64,000 bases of DNA, taken from Sipunculus nudus. Taxonomy: Eukaryota > Annelida > Sipuncula > Golfingiida > Sipunculidae. Made by a program: the position numbers and the translations under genes. Where the stretch lies: positions 11,460,839 through 11,524,838 of the forward strand of contig CM049316.1 in the NCBI GenBank assembly GCA_026874595.1, in the 5' to 3' direction. Under the pieces are notes generated by a model. The model worked only from the letters and a program-made list of their open reading frames with translations. It was not told the DNA's origin and made no database searches. Below are positions 1 to 10,677 of this stretch, piece by piece (the stretch's first letter is position 1; each line of letters opens with the position of its first letter).

Positions 1-289
1 CGTTATTACCCGGTATATGATAAGAGATATAGTTAAACTAAGCGTAGATGTATGAAAAAGATAAACAGATGAAGAAATATGCTGCCTCGTACAATCCTCG
101 CTCAGTGTTTTGGCTGTATTCAGTTTACTGCATTTCTCTTACACACTGCTGGCAGAAGTCCATGTGGCGACGACTGCATCAAAAGAGTGTACCAACGTCT
201 TATCAGTCCTAAACTGGGAAACCTAGGACAGCTGAAATAGGCCAGAGTTTAGCAACAACAATAAGATCGATTCGTTGTTTATTGGTATT
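1..289 (-). pseudogene. Copy A: 3' UTR and last-exon stub of a decayed astacin-ShKT gene
   Basis: This stretch aligns along its length with the 3' end of copy C (about 54450-54710) and more loosely with copy B (18280-18560); shared islands include 'ctgctggcagaagtccatgt' and the block ending 'acagctgaaa'. On the minus strand the last codons survive around 255-282 as ...Cys-Cys-Cys-stop, matching the terminal Cys-Gly-Arg-Cys-stop of copy C. The rest of that ShKT exon is missing: the 155-bp repeat at 290 interrupts it. Together with the deleted ShKT exons and the frameshifted exon at 8984-9045, this marks copy A as a pseudogene. The window edge cuts its 3' UTR. Confidence 0.7.
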
Positions 290-444
290 TGTTACGGGGT
301 GACATAAAAGCGGACCGAACTGTCTCGCTAGTGAAGCTTGCTTTGCTAGCGAAGCGGTCGGTACGCCGGACTAATGCGCCACCGTTATGGGTTCGAATCC
401 CGGATTGGCCCAGTGATTTCCTCTTAAAATTTGTCTTCGTAACA
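290..444 (+). mobile_element. 155-bp TGTTAC-ended repeat with tRNA-like boxes, copy 1
   Basis: The unit starts TGTTACGGGG and ends CGTAACA. Inside are 'tagcgaagcgg', which fits a pol III A box (TRGCNNAGYNGG), and 'gggttcgaatccc', a perfect B box, spaced as in a tRNA. Two further copies lie at 1348-1490 and 7658-7769 in opposite orientation, sharing 'gcggaccgaactgtctcg'. It could be a tRNA-derived SINE, or a very short LTR-like (TRIM) unit because of its TG...CA ends. It sits at the break point of copy A. Confidence 0.65.
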
Positions 445-795
445 TTATAAATATTCACAAGATAAAATTATCAAAGTGAGGCTTGGAAACCAATTTAATC
501 ACCAAGTCAACAGACAACTGGCTCCAGAAGAAAATATGAATGTTGTTTTTTTTTTCGGCCTTATGCCTTCGGCAGTCCAGTGTCCCATAATGTGTATTAA
601 TATTTGCCTTGGAGAGAATAATTAAAATGTTCAATGGGCAGCAACTTGAGGAACAGATTATAGAGAGTTCTGCATTATCGGTATCGCATCTCGTATCCAG
701 AGACCAGGGAACATCCCCAATTTAGAGGTGTCCCTAAAAGGATGTGTCCCTTTTATATGATTAAGTGTTGTGGCCACTTCGAGAAAATGAGCGAA

Positions 796-797
<2 letters not shown>
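445..797 (-). pseudogene. Copy A intron remnant
   Basis: This is intronic sequence homologous to 58180-58540 of copy C. Shared runs include 'tatcaaagtgaggc', 'cggccttatgc', 'gaacagattatagagag' and 'tttagaggtgtc', and both end in 'aaaatgagcga' followed by a TA microsatellite. Copy B has no equivalent, so A and C are closer to each other. No coding exon is visible. Confidence 0.6.

Positions 798-862
<65 letters not shown>
798..862. repeat. (TA)n microsatellite
   Basis: This is a pure TA run. It occupies the same relative place as the TA run at 58538-58588 in copy C, so it predates the A/C duplication. Confidence 0.95.
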
Positions 863-864
<2 letters not shown>

Positions 865-869
<5 letters not shown>

Positions 870-1347
870 AAGGTTCAAATGCAAATACATTTAAATGATG
901 CACATTTGCATTTGCATTTTAATGCAACGATTTCGAAAACCCCTCATTTGCAGTCGCATTTGAATGCCAGGCTGATGTAGTGCATTTGAATTTGCATTTG
1001 CATTTGAAAAAAAATGCTACGCATTAGCATTTGCATTTAAAATATGAATCAAATGTCAAATGCAAAAATTCTTTATATTTTTCCAAAGGCTGAGCATGCA
1101 ACAAAATACATGCACTTGTGTTAGGGGTGGGGTTTTAGTATTATGTAATAGTAATAGAAAATTACAGATTTTCAAAGTAAAAGTATAAATTAATATTAGA
1201 AGTAATAGACAATTAATTTCAACATGTAATAGTAAATTACTAATAATAATAGTGTAAGACCCCAAATAATAGAATAATAGCTATTACATTAACTATTACA
1301 AAACTTGACTAAAACAGGTTAGGGGCTATATATATATATATATATAT
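865..1347. repeat. Simple-sequence region: ATTTGCATTTG-rich, then TAATAG-rich
   Basis: From 875 to 1075 there are many overlapping copies of ATTTGCATTTGCA-like words on both strands, then AT-rich sequence with repeated 'taatag' words, ending in a short TA run. No gene is seen. Confidence 0.7.
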
Positions 1348-1490
1348 TGTTACGAAGACAAATTGCTCAGGGGAAAATATTGGGCCGATCCGGGATTCGT
1401 CGGCGCACATGTCCGGCGTTCCAACCGCTTCGCTAAAAAATAAGCTGCACCAGCGAGACAGTTCGGTCCGCTGTTATATGCACCCCTAAC
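1348..1490 (-). mobile_element. 155-bp TGTTAC-ended repeat, copy 2
   Basis: The reverse complement aligns with 290-444 over nearly its whole length; the A-box-like 'tagcgaagcgg' is kept but the B box is altered (gacgaatcccgg). It starts right after a TA run at TGTTACGAAGAC. Confidence 0.65.
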
Positions 1491-2188
1491 CCACCCCCTC
1501 TTAAGAGCGTTCTGCTATCAGAACAAGATTACTTATTCCAGGAGTCACACTTTTGGTGGATAGTGGCGGTAATGACTCAATTACCTCAAACCACCATTCC
1601 CTGGACCCAAAGGTGGGTGTAATCTAGGAGTAGTCCGCCACGTATAGACTCCATTTATCTGTGATATGGAGTCCGAGCGTCTAGCGGTGTGAGTTCACCC
1701 TGCCGTACATGGAGGGACCTGTAACATGAATTACCACTGCTTGTTGTGTGATAGAGTAACAATCTTGTATTTATATTTAGAAAATTTCGCCATCTATGTT
1801 GACGGAGGACTTTTCATTGAAGCCTTTCGGAGCGATATTTACTTTCAAAGTAAGTTCTATGAACTTATGGTTTTAAAAGTCTATGTCAACAAAGAGATTA
1901 TGTCACCAGTTTTACTCTAGTTGACTCGTTTTATCGAACTTTTTATTGACTTTAGACATATAAACCATTTTAAAGTTTGCAACAAGGATTCACCATTTAT
2001 CGCTCATCAACTGTTTATAGCAACCTGCTGTGTTGCCAACGTGTCTAAGAGCCTTGGGGAATCCCCTTCCATTGCATTCACAAGGGATAGCTTATGTCTT
2101 GCGTAACCGGTGACGCCAGCTCGAGTACGCTTGGTCACACTCTGATTACCATTCACATAAACAAATCGTCTTCCCCGTGACTTCAATC

Positions 2189-3673
2189 ATGACAAAGCCA
2201 AACAAACATAGCAAATGTGTGAACTGTAATAAGAAAAATGCCAGTGTTCGAATAAGAATCGATGATGATCTATACTGTTCACAGTGTGCAAATAAAAAAT
2301 GGCCAAACGTTTATGGCAACAAAAATAACCAAATCTCTGCTCCGTCACAAAATGTTGACAACCCCTCTCCTCAGTGCAAGAGCAGCAATATTACCATTGA
2401 TACGTCAACAGATGACTCACAAAACAATCTAATATGTGATATTCGCAACTGTAAATACAACAATATCTCACAGGGAGAGATGATCAGGTGTTGTTCTTGT
2501 AACAACTGGTTTCACTTGACATGTATGAACATACAGCCTGGGGATGAAGGCCTTATATGGAATTGTAAAAACTGCCGAAACATCCCAACGCAACTTAAAC
2601 ATATTCTTTGTGAACTTCAGTCCCTCAGACAGGAAAACAAATTAATGAAAGAAGAATTACAAGAATGTCTTAAAGTACAGTCAACTACTGAAAAACTCCT
2701 CCGAGAATTGTCTGACAAATCCTGTAAATGTGCAGAATTGAACCATAGTATATCCAAAACCTCCAGTGAGAGACCTAACATGTCGACAACTCTGCAGGAT
2801 TCATCAAACAAACAAGCCTGGTCTGAAGTTGTATCATCCCACTCAAGACGTCACTCTACTGGGACTATCAGAAAACGTGATAATTCTTCTGCTAATAGAG
2901 CGAACACTTCTTGTGACGACTGGCCATCTTTGAACGAGACCTTCCCTGTACCTTATCACGCAGAGAAACAAAAAAATGGTGACACTAACAAAGCAACACC
3001 TACAGAAGACCTTGGTCTACAAAGCTCAGCAGAGTCAGGTTCTTCCGCTTATGTCAATACAAATGGACTTATTGATATTCAATCAAAAAGTCGTGTCTTA
3101 ATATTTGGTGATTCCTTAGTGAGAGACTCCTATTCTAGTGTGGCTAACCATTTATGTGACAAGAAAATTTCTGTGTTAAGTACTAGTGGGCTCACACTTG
3201 ATAATGCTTTGTCCAAACTACCAAAAACTGCAAAAGATTTGTCAAATGATGATTGTTTAGTGGTTCAAGTAGGCACAAACAACGTTTATCGTGATGACAC
3301 CCTAACCTTTGTTAACAAATATACTGACATGCTGCAAAACACTAGAAGCAGCACCAACTGTAAAATTGTCAGTTTGGCAATCCCTAAATATTTACATGAC
3401 AGCATTGTAAATAGAAAAATCACCATTATAAACAATGAACTGAGAAAGAGATGTGAATCCCTTGAGAATATCATATTTTGTGACTGCTCACCACCTTTGA
3501 AAAGGTCTTACTATCGATATGATGGTATACATTTTAGTAAATTCGGCACAATTGCAATGACCGGACAAATTGCCTCTAGCGTTCGATATTTTCAAAAATC
3601 GATGTACACTAGTGAAGACAGCCTAATGGAATCTCAAAATTTTCACGGAGATCAAACAAAAACATCCATATAA
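2189..3673 (+). CDS. LINE ORF1 protein: PHD-type zinc finger, coiled coil, SGNH esterase
   Basis: This open frame (about 494 aa) encodes the LINE nucleic-acid-binding ORF1 protein. The frame stays open back to a GTG at 2177, but the first ATG is at 2189. Near the N-terminus is a CxxC...CxxC cluster, then a PHD-like finger (Cys-rich with 'NWFHLTCMNI' and a final CKNC). A Leu/Glu-rich coiled coil follows. The C-terminal third has the SGNH/GDSL blocks: 'IFGDSLVR' (Ser nucleophile), 'VVQVGTNNVYRDD' (Asn block) and 'YDGIHFSKFG' (Asp/His dyad block). An ORF1 with PHD plus esterase is known from CR1-type LINEs. The stop is 27 nt before the ORF2 open frame as given. No break is seen. Confidence 0.88.
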   Translation: MTKPNKHSKCVNCNKKNASVRIRIDDDLYCSQCANKKWPNVYGNKNNQISAPSQNVDNPSPQCKSSNITIDTSTDDSQNNLICDIRNCKYNNISQGEMIRCCSCNNWFHLTCMNIQPGDEGLIWNCKNCRNIPTQLKHILCELQSLRQENKLMKEELQECLKVQSTTEKLLRELSDKSCKCAELNHSISKTSSERPNMSTTLQDSSNKQAWSEVVSSHSRRHSTGTIRKRDNSSANRANTSCDDWPSLNETFPVPYHAEKQKNGDTNKATPTEDLGLQSSAESGSSAYVNTNGLIDIQSKSRVLIFGDSLVRDSYSSVANHLCDKKISVLSTSGLTLDNALSKLPKTAKDLSNDDCLVVQVGTNNVYRDDTLTFVNKYTDMLQNTRSSTNCKIVSLAIPKYLHDSIVNRKITIINNELRKRCESLENIIFCDCSPPLKRSYYRYDGIHFSKFGTIAMTGQIASSVRYFQKSMYTSEDSLMESQNFHGDQTKTSI

Positions 3674-3699
3674 CAGATGATTATTTACTAAGGAATTCA

Positions 3700-4974
3700 G
3701 TGGATGTGTACTCTGATCAGGTTATAAGTCCTAACGTTAGTATTACAGAACAAACAAGCTCTCACTTATCAGATATTTATCAAGCATTACCTAGCACCAA
3801 ACCAATTACACCCGATAATGAAATTCCACCCTCTCTTCCTTCTATTTTGTCTCAAAACCCAAGTATATATTCTGATTTTAAGCAATATCGACTAGCTAAC
3901 CAGGGTACCATATTAGGTCATCTTAACGTTCGTAGTTTGCTACCCAAAATAGAGGAGATTCGCCTCTTGTGTTCTAGTTTAAACCCTCATGTTTTATCAT
4001 TAACAGAATCATGGTTAGATAACCACGTTTTTGATTCAGAGATACAAATTGATGATTATACGATTTTTAGATCAGACAGGAATCGGCATGGCGGAGGAGT
4101 TCTCACGTATGTGTTATCGTCGTTAAAACCGGAGTTGGTCACTTTAAACTCAAATGTCGTTGAATGTGTATGGGTTAAAATAATTTTGGGGAGAAAACCG
4201 GTCTTAATCGGTTCTATATATAGACCGCCTAATTCAAGTTCCAGTTACATTGATGAATTACTCGATTTACTTGCTTCTGCCCTTAACTTATTCAAACATG
4301 TTGTATTACTTGGCGATTTCAATGTAGACTGCTTACGCTCTGAAACTTATATTGCTAGTAAACTGGACTTGCTCGAAAAAATCTTAGGTCTTAAACAACT
4401 TGTAACAGAGCCTACTCGTATTACTCAGCTCACCTCTACAATGATCGACTTGATATTTTCTTCACATCCTAGCATGCATTCAAATGTGAAAGTTCATCCT
4501 TTATGTATAAGTGATCATTTTCTTGTGACTACCGTTTTGAATAGACCACCTAGGGTCACAGTTACAAAATCCGGATATTACCGTACCCTTCGTAAATTCA
4601 ATGAATACAAATTTATCGATGAATTATCGAAATCCAATTTTTTTTCAAGAATTATGCAACTTTCTGATGTAAACTTAGCCTGGGAAATGTGGCGCTATGA
4701 ATTTCTGAGAATTTCCAATAACAACGCGCCTTTTATTCGACGTCGCACCAAAGCTCGCGAAAATAAATGGTTCAATAATGATTTACTTAATGAGATTCAC
4801 TTGCGTGATTATGCACATCGGAACGCATTAAGAACAAATCACAGTAATGACTGGTCTGCGTACCGACATCAGCGAAATTATGTTACAAATCTTATCAGAT
4901 CCACTCGTAGCCAGTATTATGCCACGCTGATACAAAAAATGGCTCCAACCCTGGTTGTGTGTGGAAAGCTTTAA
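3700..4974 (+). pseudogene. LINE ORF2, 5' part: APE-type endonuclease
   Basis: This part encodes the target-nicking AP-endonuclease-like domain. Visible motifs are 'GHLNVRSLLPK' (Asn block), 'LSLTESWLD' (catalytic Glu), 'GSIYRPP', 'LLGDFNVD' (Asp/Asn) and 'ISDHFLV' (Ser-Asp-His). The frame begins at a GTG with no ATG before the domain, so the true start (upstream in the open frame, or by reinitiation after ORF1) is unclear. The protein runs off frame at 4974: one A appears to be missing from the A6 run at 4934-4939. Restoring the frame is not needed to see that the reverse transcriptase continues in the next frame. Confidence 0.85.
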
Positions 4975-6686
4975 AACACATACTGCCTTCGAAAACCTCC
5001 TCGAATAAAGAAAGCGGAAAGATTGACCCTGATAAATTTAACCATTACTTTACTTCTGTTGGAAAAAATATTAACGATAAATTTCCGAAAACAATATTTA
5101 CCTGCGATCATATTGGTAACCCGAATTTGAAATCTTTTGATTTTAATTCAGTTTCGAGTCAATTTGTTTTATCACAGTTGTTGAAAGTAAACTCCAGTAT
5201 GAAAGAAGATATACTGGGAATGTCAGGATTTTTCCTTAAGATAGCCGCACCTTATATTTCAGCTCCATTAGCCCACATATTTAACATCTCACTTCAAACC
5301 GGCGAGTTTCCAGCAGATTGGAAGACCGCTAGGATCACTCCTATATACAAAGGATCTGGATGTAAGGATGATCCAAATAACTACCGACCGATCTCAGTTA
5401 TAGGCCATGTGCCAAAAATAATAGAACAATTCGTTAAATCGCGCCTCATCACGTTTTTTGAAAGTAATAATCTGTTTTCGGATAAACAACTCGCTTATCT
5501 TCCTAATCGTTCAACTTCATTTGCCTTGCACAGCATAATTGACGAATGCTTAATCAGTCTTAATAACAATAATGTTACCGCCGCATGTTTCCTCGATGAA
5601 AAAAAAGGTTTTGATAGCCTTGATCATACTGTCTTACTTACAAAAATGAGCGACTATGGCATAAAAGGTATACCGCTTATGTGGTTCGAAAACTACCTGT
5701 CTAATCGTAAGCAAGTGGTTTATTCTAATGGATTGCTTTCAGAACCACGCACCTTGGACATAGGTACCCCACAGGGCACTGTCCTTGGACCTATATTTTT
5801 CCTTTTTTATCTAAATGATCTTCCAATGTTCCTCAGTGAGAAATGCGTCATTTATGCTGATGATATTTCAATTTATTCTTCAGCGAATTCAGCCGCTAAA
5901 GCTATAGAGTCATTACAAGTAAATCTCGAAATTGCACTTAAATGGTTTAGAGAGAATCGACTGAGTATAAATCCCCAAAAATCATCATTCATATTATTTG
6001 GCCCCAAGTCTAAAACCAATGGAAATCAACTGAACATTTCCATGGATAACATTACAGTGATGCCGGTTGAACACACAAAGCTTTTAGGTGTTATCATCGA
6101 CGCTGGTCTTACATGGAAAAAACATATTCAACTGGTGTGCGACAAAATAGTATCAAAACTAGGTCTCCTTTTCAGATTAAGTAAAACCTTAGATGTCTTT
6201 AGCTTAAACACACTTTACAATGCCTTCATTCAGAGTCACATTGATTATTGTATATCTGTCTGGGGTAATTCCTCCAAAACGTATTTATTACAACTCCAAA
6301 AACTTCAAAATAGAGCTGCTAGAATCGTTACTAAAACTTATGATACCAATATATCCTCTACATCATTGATTGCAAAATTGGGTTGGATGAATGTTAAACA
6401 GAGATACCAATATTTTGTTTCTTTAATGGTCTTTAAATGTTTGTCTGGTAATGTCCCTCCCTCTCTTACGCATACGTTCAGCCGTGTTAATAGTGCATAT
6501 AATACTCGTTTTTCTCAGGGCTTCAATTTATCATTACCTAAACCAAACAGAGAATCCTTCAAAGCAAGTCTTGCATATGCTGGTCCCATCCACTGGAATT
6601 CTTTACCTGTAAGTGTCAAATCTGCAACCAGTCTCTGCCAGTTTAAATCATTGTACAAGCAATTTATGCCATATAATTTTTCATAG
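4959..6686 (+). pseudogene. LINE ORF2, 3' part: reverse transcriptase
   Basis: The reverse transcriptase follows directly in the +1-shifted frame; in-frame codons before 4959 already continue the domain, so 4959 is not a real start. Motifs in order are 'ITPIYKG', 'NNYRPISV', 'CFLDEKKGFDSLDH' (first catalytic Asp), 'GTPQGTVLGP' and 'IYADDISIYS' (YADD core), then the C-terminal thumb with 'KLLGVIIDAGLTW'. All three catalytic aspartates are kept. With the 5' part it would make a roughly 990-residue ORF2, typical for CR1. The single frameshift is either a recent mutation or a homopolymer base-call error. Confidence 0.88.
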
Positions 6687-7026
6687 CTTGTTCACAGGTG
6701 CCTTTTCGTCTTTGTATTCATTACCTATATTACTGTGTCATTATGTTATATATTTATTGTGAAATCACGATCTTACATGTTTTAATTTTTAGTCAGGCTT
6801 CTTATTTAAATTTATTTACTCAATATTCGTGTATATCATTTAAGAATTTTTTTTCTATGATCATTTTAAACCATGTATGTATAACTGTTTTTATGTATGC
6901 ATGTATTTTAGTTTAAGTTCTTTCATATTTGCTTTTTTATCTGTGTACTTATCTATATCATCTAGACCAGGACCCTATTGAAAAACAGCTTTTGCTGAAT
7001 AGGCTATCCTGGTTAAATATGTATTA

Positions 7027-7057
<31 letters not shown>

Positions 7058-7058
7058 A

Positions 7059-7657
7059 CTTTTTATGTATCAAATTAAATCGATATATCACCTTTATGTG
7101 CGCTTGTAAATGTTTTTTATCCTTTGATTTGCCGGGGTTCAATTGTTGCATGCCAAATGGACACCGCCGGAAAAAGAATCCCATGCAAATTAATTGGGCA
7201 ATCTATGCAAAAATGAATTCAGGGGGGCTTTTCCCAGGAATGCCAGTGCCGTGCACTTGGATAGACCATATTTTCATAAGCATCCTTCCCATCATACATC
7301 GCGTGTTGTCAATGATGCTAATTTCCTATTGGCTGTTCCAACTTGAAGGCTCCTGCGGCCCGACGTAGACGAAGTAATATCTGACTTCATTGACAGTAAG
7401 TGCCCATACTTTATTACATATTGATCATTCAGCAAAAGTTTTGGTCCCGACAGTCTGAGCATCCGTAACAATTATAATAAATGGGGTTTGTTTGGTGTCC
7501 TCACGCTTCACAAGGCATATACGTGTCTGAGGGTTTGTACGGATCCGTACAAACTTGGATAGGATAGACTCTCCCCGCCAGAGGCTGCAGCGCTTGTATT
7601 GTCTACTATATATGTCAGCGCTGCAAGACTGCAGCAAATCTAGGATGAGCCCCCATT
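7059..7657. other. Unassigned; contains a 22-bp perfect palindrome
   Basis: No convincing gene is seen; a 90-codon open frame at 7096-7368 has no recognisable domain. A 22-bp perfect palindrome centred on GGATCC lies at 7533-7554, and 'ctgcagcgct...agcgctgcaag' forms a looser inverted repeat at about 7585-7630. Confidence 0.5.
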
Positions 7658-7765
7658 TGTTACGATGACAAATTGCTCAGGGACATGTCCGGCGTTCCAA
7701 CCGCTTCGCCAGAAAAGCAAGCTTCACAAACGAGACAGTTCGGTCCGCTTTTATATGCAACCCAT

Positions 7766-7769
<4 letters not shown>
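7658..7769 (-). mobile_element. 155-bp TGTTAC-ended repeat, copy 3 (internally deleted)
   Basis: It starts TGTTACGATGAC and ends ...CATAACA, sharing 'cgaactgtctcg' and 'cgaagcggttggaacgccgg' on the minus strand with the other copies. About 40 bp covering the B box is missing. Confidence 0.65.

Positions 7770-7835
<66 letters not shown>
7770..7835. repeat. (TA)n microsatellite
   Basis: Pure TA run directly abutting the end of the preceding repeat, continuing into tgtgtg/tatata. Confidence 0.95.
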
Positions 7836-7838
<3 letters not shown>

Positions 7839-7864
7839 TGTGTGTGTATATATATAAAGACTTA

Positions 7865-8420
7865 AGAATGCAGTGAAGTAGTCGAGTCCACAACATCCGA
7901 GTCCGCGTGGAAGTATGAGCCCAGGGCAATCGAGTTTGTCCAAGTGCGAGTCCTTAAGGTTTAAGTCCAAGTCCACCTTATTCGTTCGAGTCACGTGTAA
8001 GCCTTGTACTGACCAAGACTGCAGTGACATACGAATATCAAAGTCAGGCTCCTTGACAAGCAAATATAGTTTAATTTTGTAGGCCAGCTGGCAGTTTGCT
8101 CATGTATACGAGTCTTTAAATATTTGACACAGCCTTTTTTCTACTGGACTTGAGGTGGACTTGAACTGTTTTCTCTGGTCTTTATTGCCGAGTCCGAGTA
8201 AAAGTCCAGAACCATCGAAACCCTATTCGAGTCCAGGTCCCTATGACAGTTCTACTCAAGTCCGACATCACTGTGAGAATATTTAAATAGAACAATCTAC
8301 TGTATTGTGAATTCGTTTCGCACAATCTCTTGCCTACATCACGTGACGCCCACGTCAGTCTGCAAACTCGAGAGTTGAATGACTTTATTCCTAACGCAGA
8401 GGTACAAGGCCAAAAACATT
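7865..8420 (-). repeat. GAGTCC/AAGTCC-rich repeat over copy A intron remnant
   Basis: Irregularly repeated 'gagtcc', 'aagtcc' and 'gacttg' words fill 7870-8270. The part from about 8090 aligns with 58940-59220 of copy C: 'ctactggacttgag', 'attcgtttcgcac', 'gcaaactcgag', 'gaatgact'. It is therefore probably copy A intron between the linker and the last astacin exon. A related GACTCG-rich patch lies at 55110-55690. Confidence 0.55.
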
Positions 8421-8713
8421 AAAAGGTATGGTTCTCAGGCACCGCCCGCATCAATTTTAAACCCCCGCATCAAAACTTTTTATCTTGATTTTCAATAAAA
8501 ACTTTCCAATTTTGAGCTGCTGCCGCTCCAACATTTCTTTCAAGAAGATAAAAGATACAATTTTCTTTGTTTTGTAGTGCTTTTACTTGTTTAGCCAAAT
8601 AAATTTGTTATGATCATTTGACATTTTATCGAAACATACCAAAAAATTTAAAATAAAAAAAAGCGCCCGCCCGCATTGATTTCTGAAAAAAGTGCCTGAG
8701 AACCATACCTTTT
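8421..8713. mobile_element. 293-bp MITE with 22-bp perfect terminal inverted repeats
   Basis: Both ends carry the same 22-bp sequence in inverted orientation (core GGTATGGTTCTCAGGCAC; 8421-8442 and 8692-8713), with GC-rich subterminal 'cgcccgca' blocks. The inside is AT-rich and noncoding, so it is non-autonomous. I cannot fix a clear target duplication in the A/T-rich flanks, and the superfamily is unknown. Confidence 0.8.
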
Positions 8714-9690
8714 TTTTTATTTTGGCTTAATCACGAAACACTAGTTAGGGAAGGTAATGCTTTCATTGTTGTCTATTTTCATGTCAAGCTGTTGTGAAAT
8801 AAAGTACGCTTATCCGTTGAGTTGTGTTAGCCGAATGGATGCATCATTAAAACTAGGTACACTTGGATAGAGAAATTAAGATAAAAAAGCATAAAAAGGC
8901 ATAATATTATTAAACATAACTTTGGTCACATACCCGTTGTTCAGTTTTAGTTATATGTACACACACTAGGTGTCAGCACTTACAACTACGATTATACATC
9001 AGGTTGGCCTGATGTCCCTGACAGAAAAAACCTAGACGATTCCAAGGATGATAGACTAACAAATGATATGGCCCTTTCCTCCTCAATCTTTTCAATCTCA
9101 TGCACGTTTTATATTTTTCACATAAATAACCGAGACTGTAACCAACTGACATGTCAAATCATGTCTCCCTCTCTGAGCCATAAAGATAAATGTAAATTAT
9201 CTGAACTGCATATACATACTATCATTTTATTAATCTCATTTCTGTCAGCATTCTCATTTGAAGATTCCCAGTCACTGACAACACAACAGGTTCATGTGGA
9301 TTGTATTGTAGTCTCCAGACTTACCTTATTACATACTCTATAATGTTATGCCTCAAGTTCCAAGTGGGGTATTCATAAAAGATGTGTAAAATGACCTGAA
9401 GAACTTAATAACAATATGTCGAGGTACACCCCGAAATTTACTTTAGGTTTATTAATATTAAAACATATCTCTAGTTTTTTTATATATTAATGTCATTAAA
9501 ATCGTTTACGATAAAAACTTCCGAATGTTACGTTCTAGGTTCCCAACTGAGTTGCTTGCCAGTAAGAAACATACTGAACTGCCGGGTTTCCTGACCATTT
9601 GTGTTTACCTTAATACAAACAATTTTCTTTGTATGATATAGCACTCCATATTCCTCAGTGTTACAATTATCCAGCAGAACTGCCTGACCC
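8714..9690. other. Mostly unassigned, contains the copy A pseudoexon
   Basis: Apart from the exon relic at 8984-9045 I see nothing. The 91-codon plus-strand open frame at 9068-9343 has no family signature and is likely chance. Confidence 0.4.
8984..9045 (-). pseudogene. Copy A: broken last astacin-domain exon
   Basis: The minus strand carries 'gtcagggacatcaggccaac' and 'ctgatgtataat', matching the exon that ends the catalytic domain in copies B (21460-21586) and C (59481-59607). Four bases are missing ('atcaggcc' against 'atcaagcaggcc'), which shifts the frame, and the final conserved Cys codon has changed to Arg. The donor gtaagt at 8978-8983 is still there. The 5' half of the exon is gone. 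Confidence 0.75.
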
Positions 9691-9960
9691 CTAACAGAGT
9701 TACGTCAGCATGATTGTCAGTGTCCTACTCTTGCAAGGATTACAGTAGAATATCGATATATATGTCAATAAGGGCGAAATTGTACCTCCCTGCCGTACAC
9801 CTTTCATAGCAGAAAAGCGAGCACTACATGCGCCATTCCAGGATACATATATCTTTACCCTCGTAAAAACATAAAACATTCTCAACAAGCCAGGCATGTC
9901 CTGTTTTTTTTCTGCGTTTGACAAGTGAATCTATTACAAGTTTTGTGAAACCCCGTTACA
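9690..9960 (-). mobile_element. LINE reverse-transcriptase fragment
   Basis: The minus-strand translation holds 'MKGVRQGGTISPLL', the conserved block before the catalytic palm of non-LTR reverse transcriptases, preceded by an FS/W-rich stretch; the frame breaks soon after. It is a short dead fragment of a LINE different from both longer ones in the window. Confidence 0.65.
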
Positions 9961-10642
9961 TTGTTCGTCAAACAAGAACAAGGGAGATTTCAAGACACTC
10001 GTTTTCTTATATAACTCGTTTTCTATTCATTCTAGAGAATTCTGGTTTTCTGGTTCTGGTACACAGTGGTTAAATTTATGTTAGTCACGTAGTATCGTTC
10101 CTTTTTTTAAATCTGCTGGCTGAAAGTCATCGGAGCTATAGCAATCACTCTTTGTCCGTCGTCCGTCTGTCTGTCTGTTCTAAAAGTGATGAAATACGAA
10201 GAGTCTTATCTTAATTTCGGTTGGAATTTATAGGTTGTCTACATTTGAGAGCACCTATAAAGCATTGATAAATGAAATATTCAGAAAATGCATAAAACGC
10301 GGTTAATTTAATGCTTGAGAGGTCGGTCTATGTTCTGTCTTCGATAACATTTGATAAGCTTTAAGAAACATCTCTACAAGGATCTGCAAATGCCTATAAC
10401 TCGGCCATGTTGCATGATAGAGGTGTCTACTTTCCACGGGGACCCTCGTTAATTACAATGGCAGAACTCTCAATGTAACTTTCCTAGCAGGGAATGATTG
10501 AAAACAAGTGTTATTACTGGAGTTTACTTTACGCAGTCATAAAATTGTGATATCAATAACATATGGGCCTGGCATGGTTTCCGGGGGGGGGGGGGGGGCG
10601 AGGAGCAGGTAACATTTTCCCTAATTTCTTCAGGGGTGGGCG

Positions 10643-10677
<35 letters not shown>

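Larger units (their letters stand above)
1491..7058 (+). mobile_element. CR1-like non-LTR retrotransposon (nearly full length)
   Basis: The element has a probable 5' UTR (about 1491-2188), an ORF1 with zinc-finger and esterase domains, an ORF2 with APE endonuclease and reverse transcriptase, and a 3' UTR ending 'ggctatcctggttaaata' before a (TAAA)n tail at about 7028-7058. This arrangement and tail fit the CR1/L2 group. ORF1 is intact and ORF2 has one frameshift, so the insertion is young. The 5' boundary is estimated from the end of the neighbouring repeat. Confidence 0.88.

Noticed and set aside
350..412. A tRNA gene
   Set aside because: A and B boxes are present but acceptor stem and anticodon arm do not form, and the sequence recurs as part of a 155-bp repeat.
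658..980. Open frames with long Tyr-Ile repeats (also at 7660-8063, 38304, 43564, 58520)
   Set aside because: They are translations of TA microsatellites and carry no domain.
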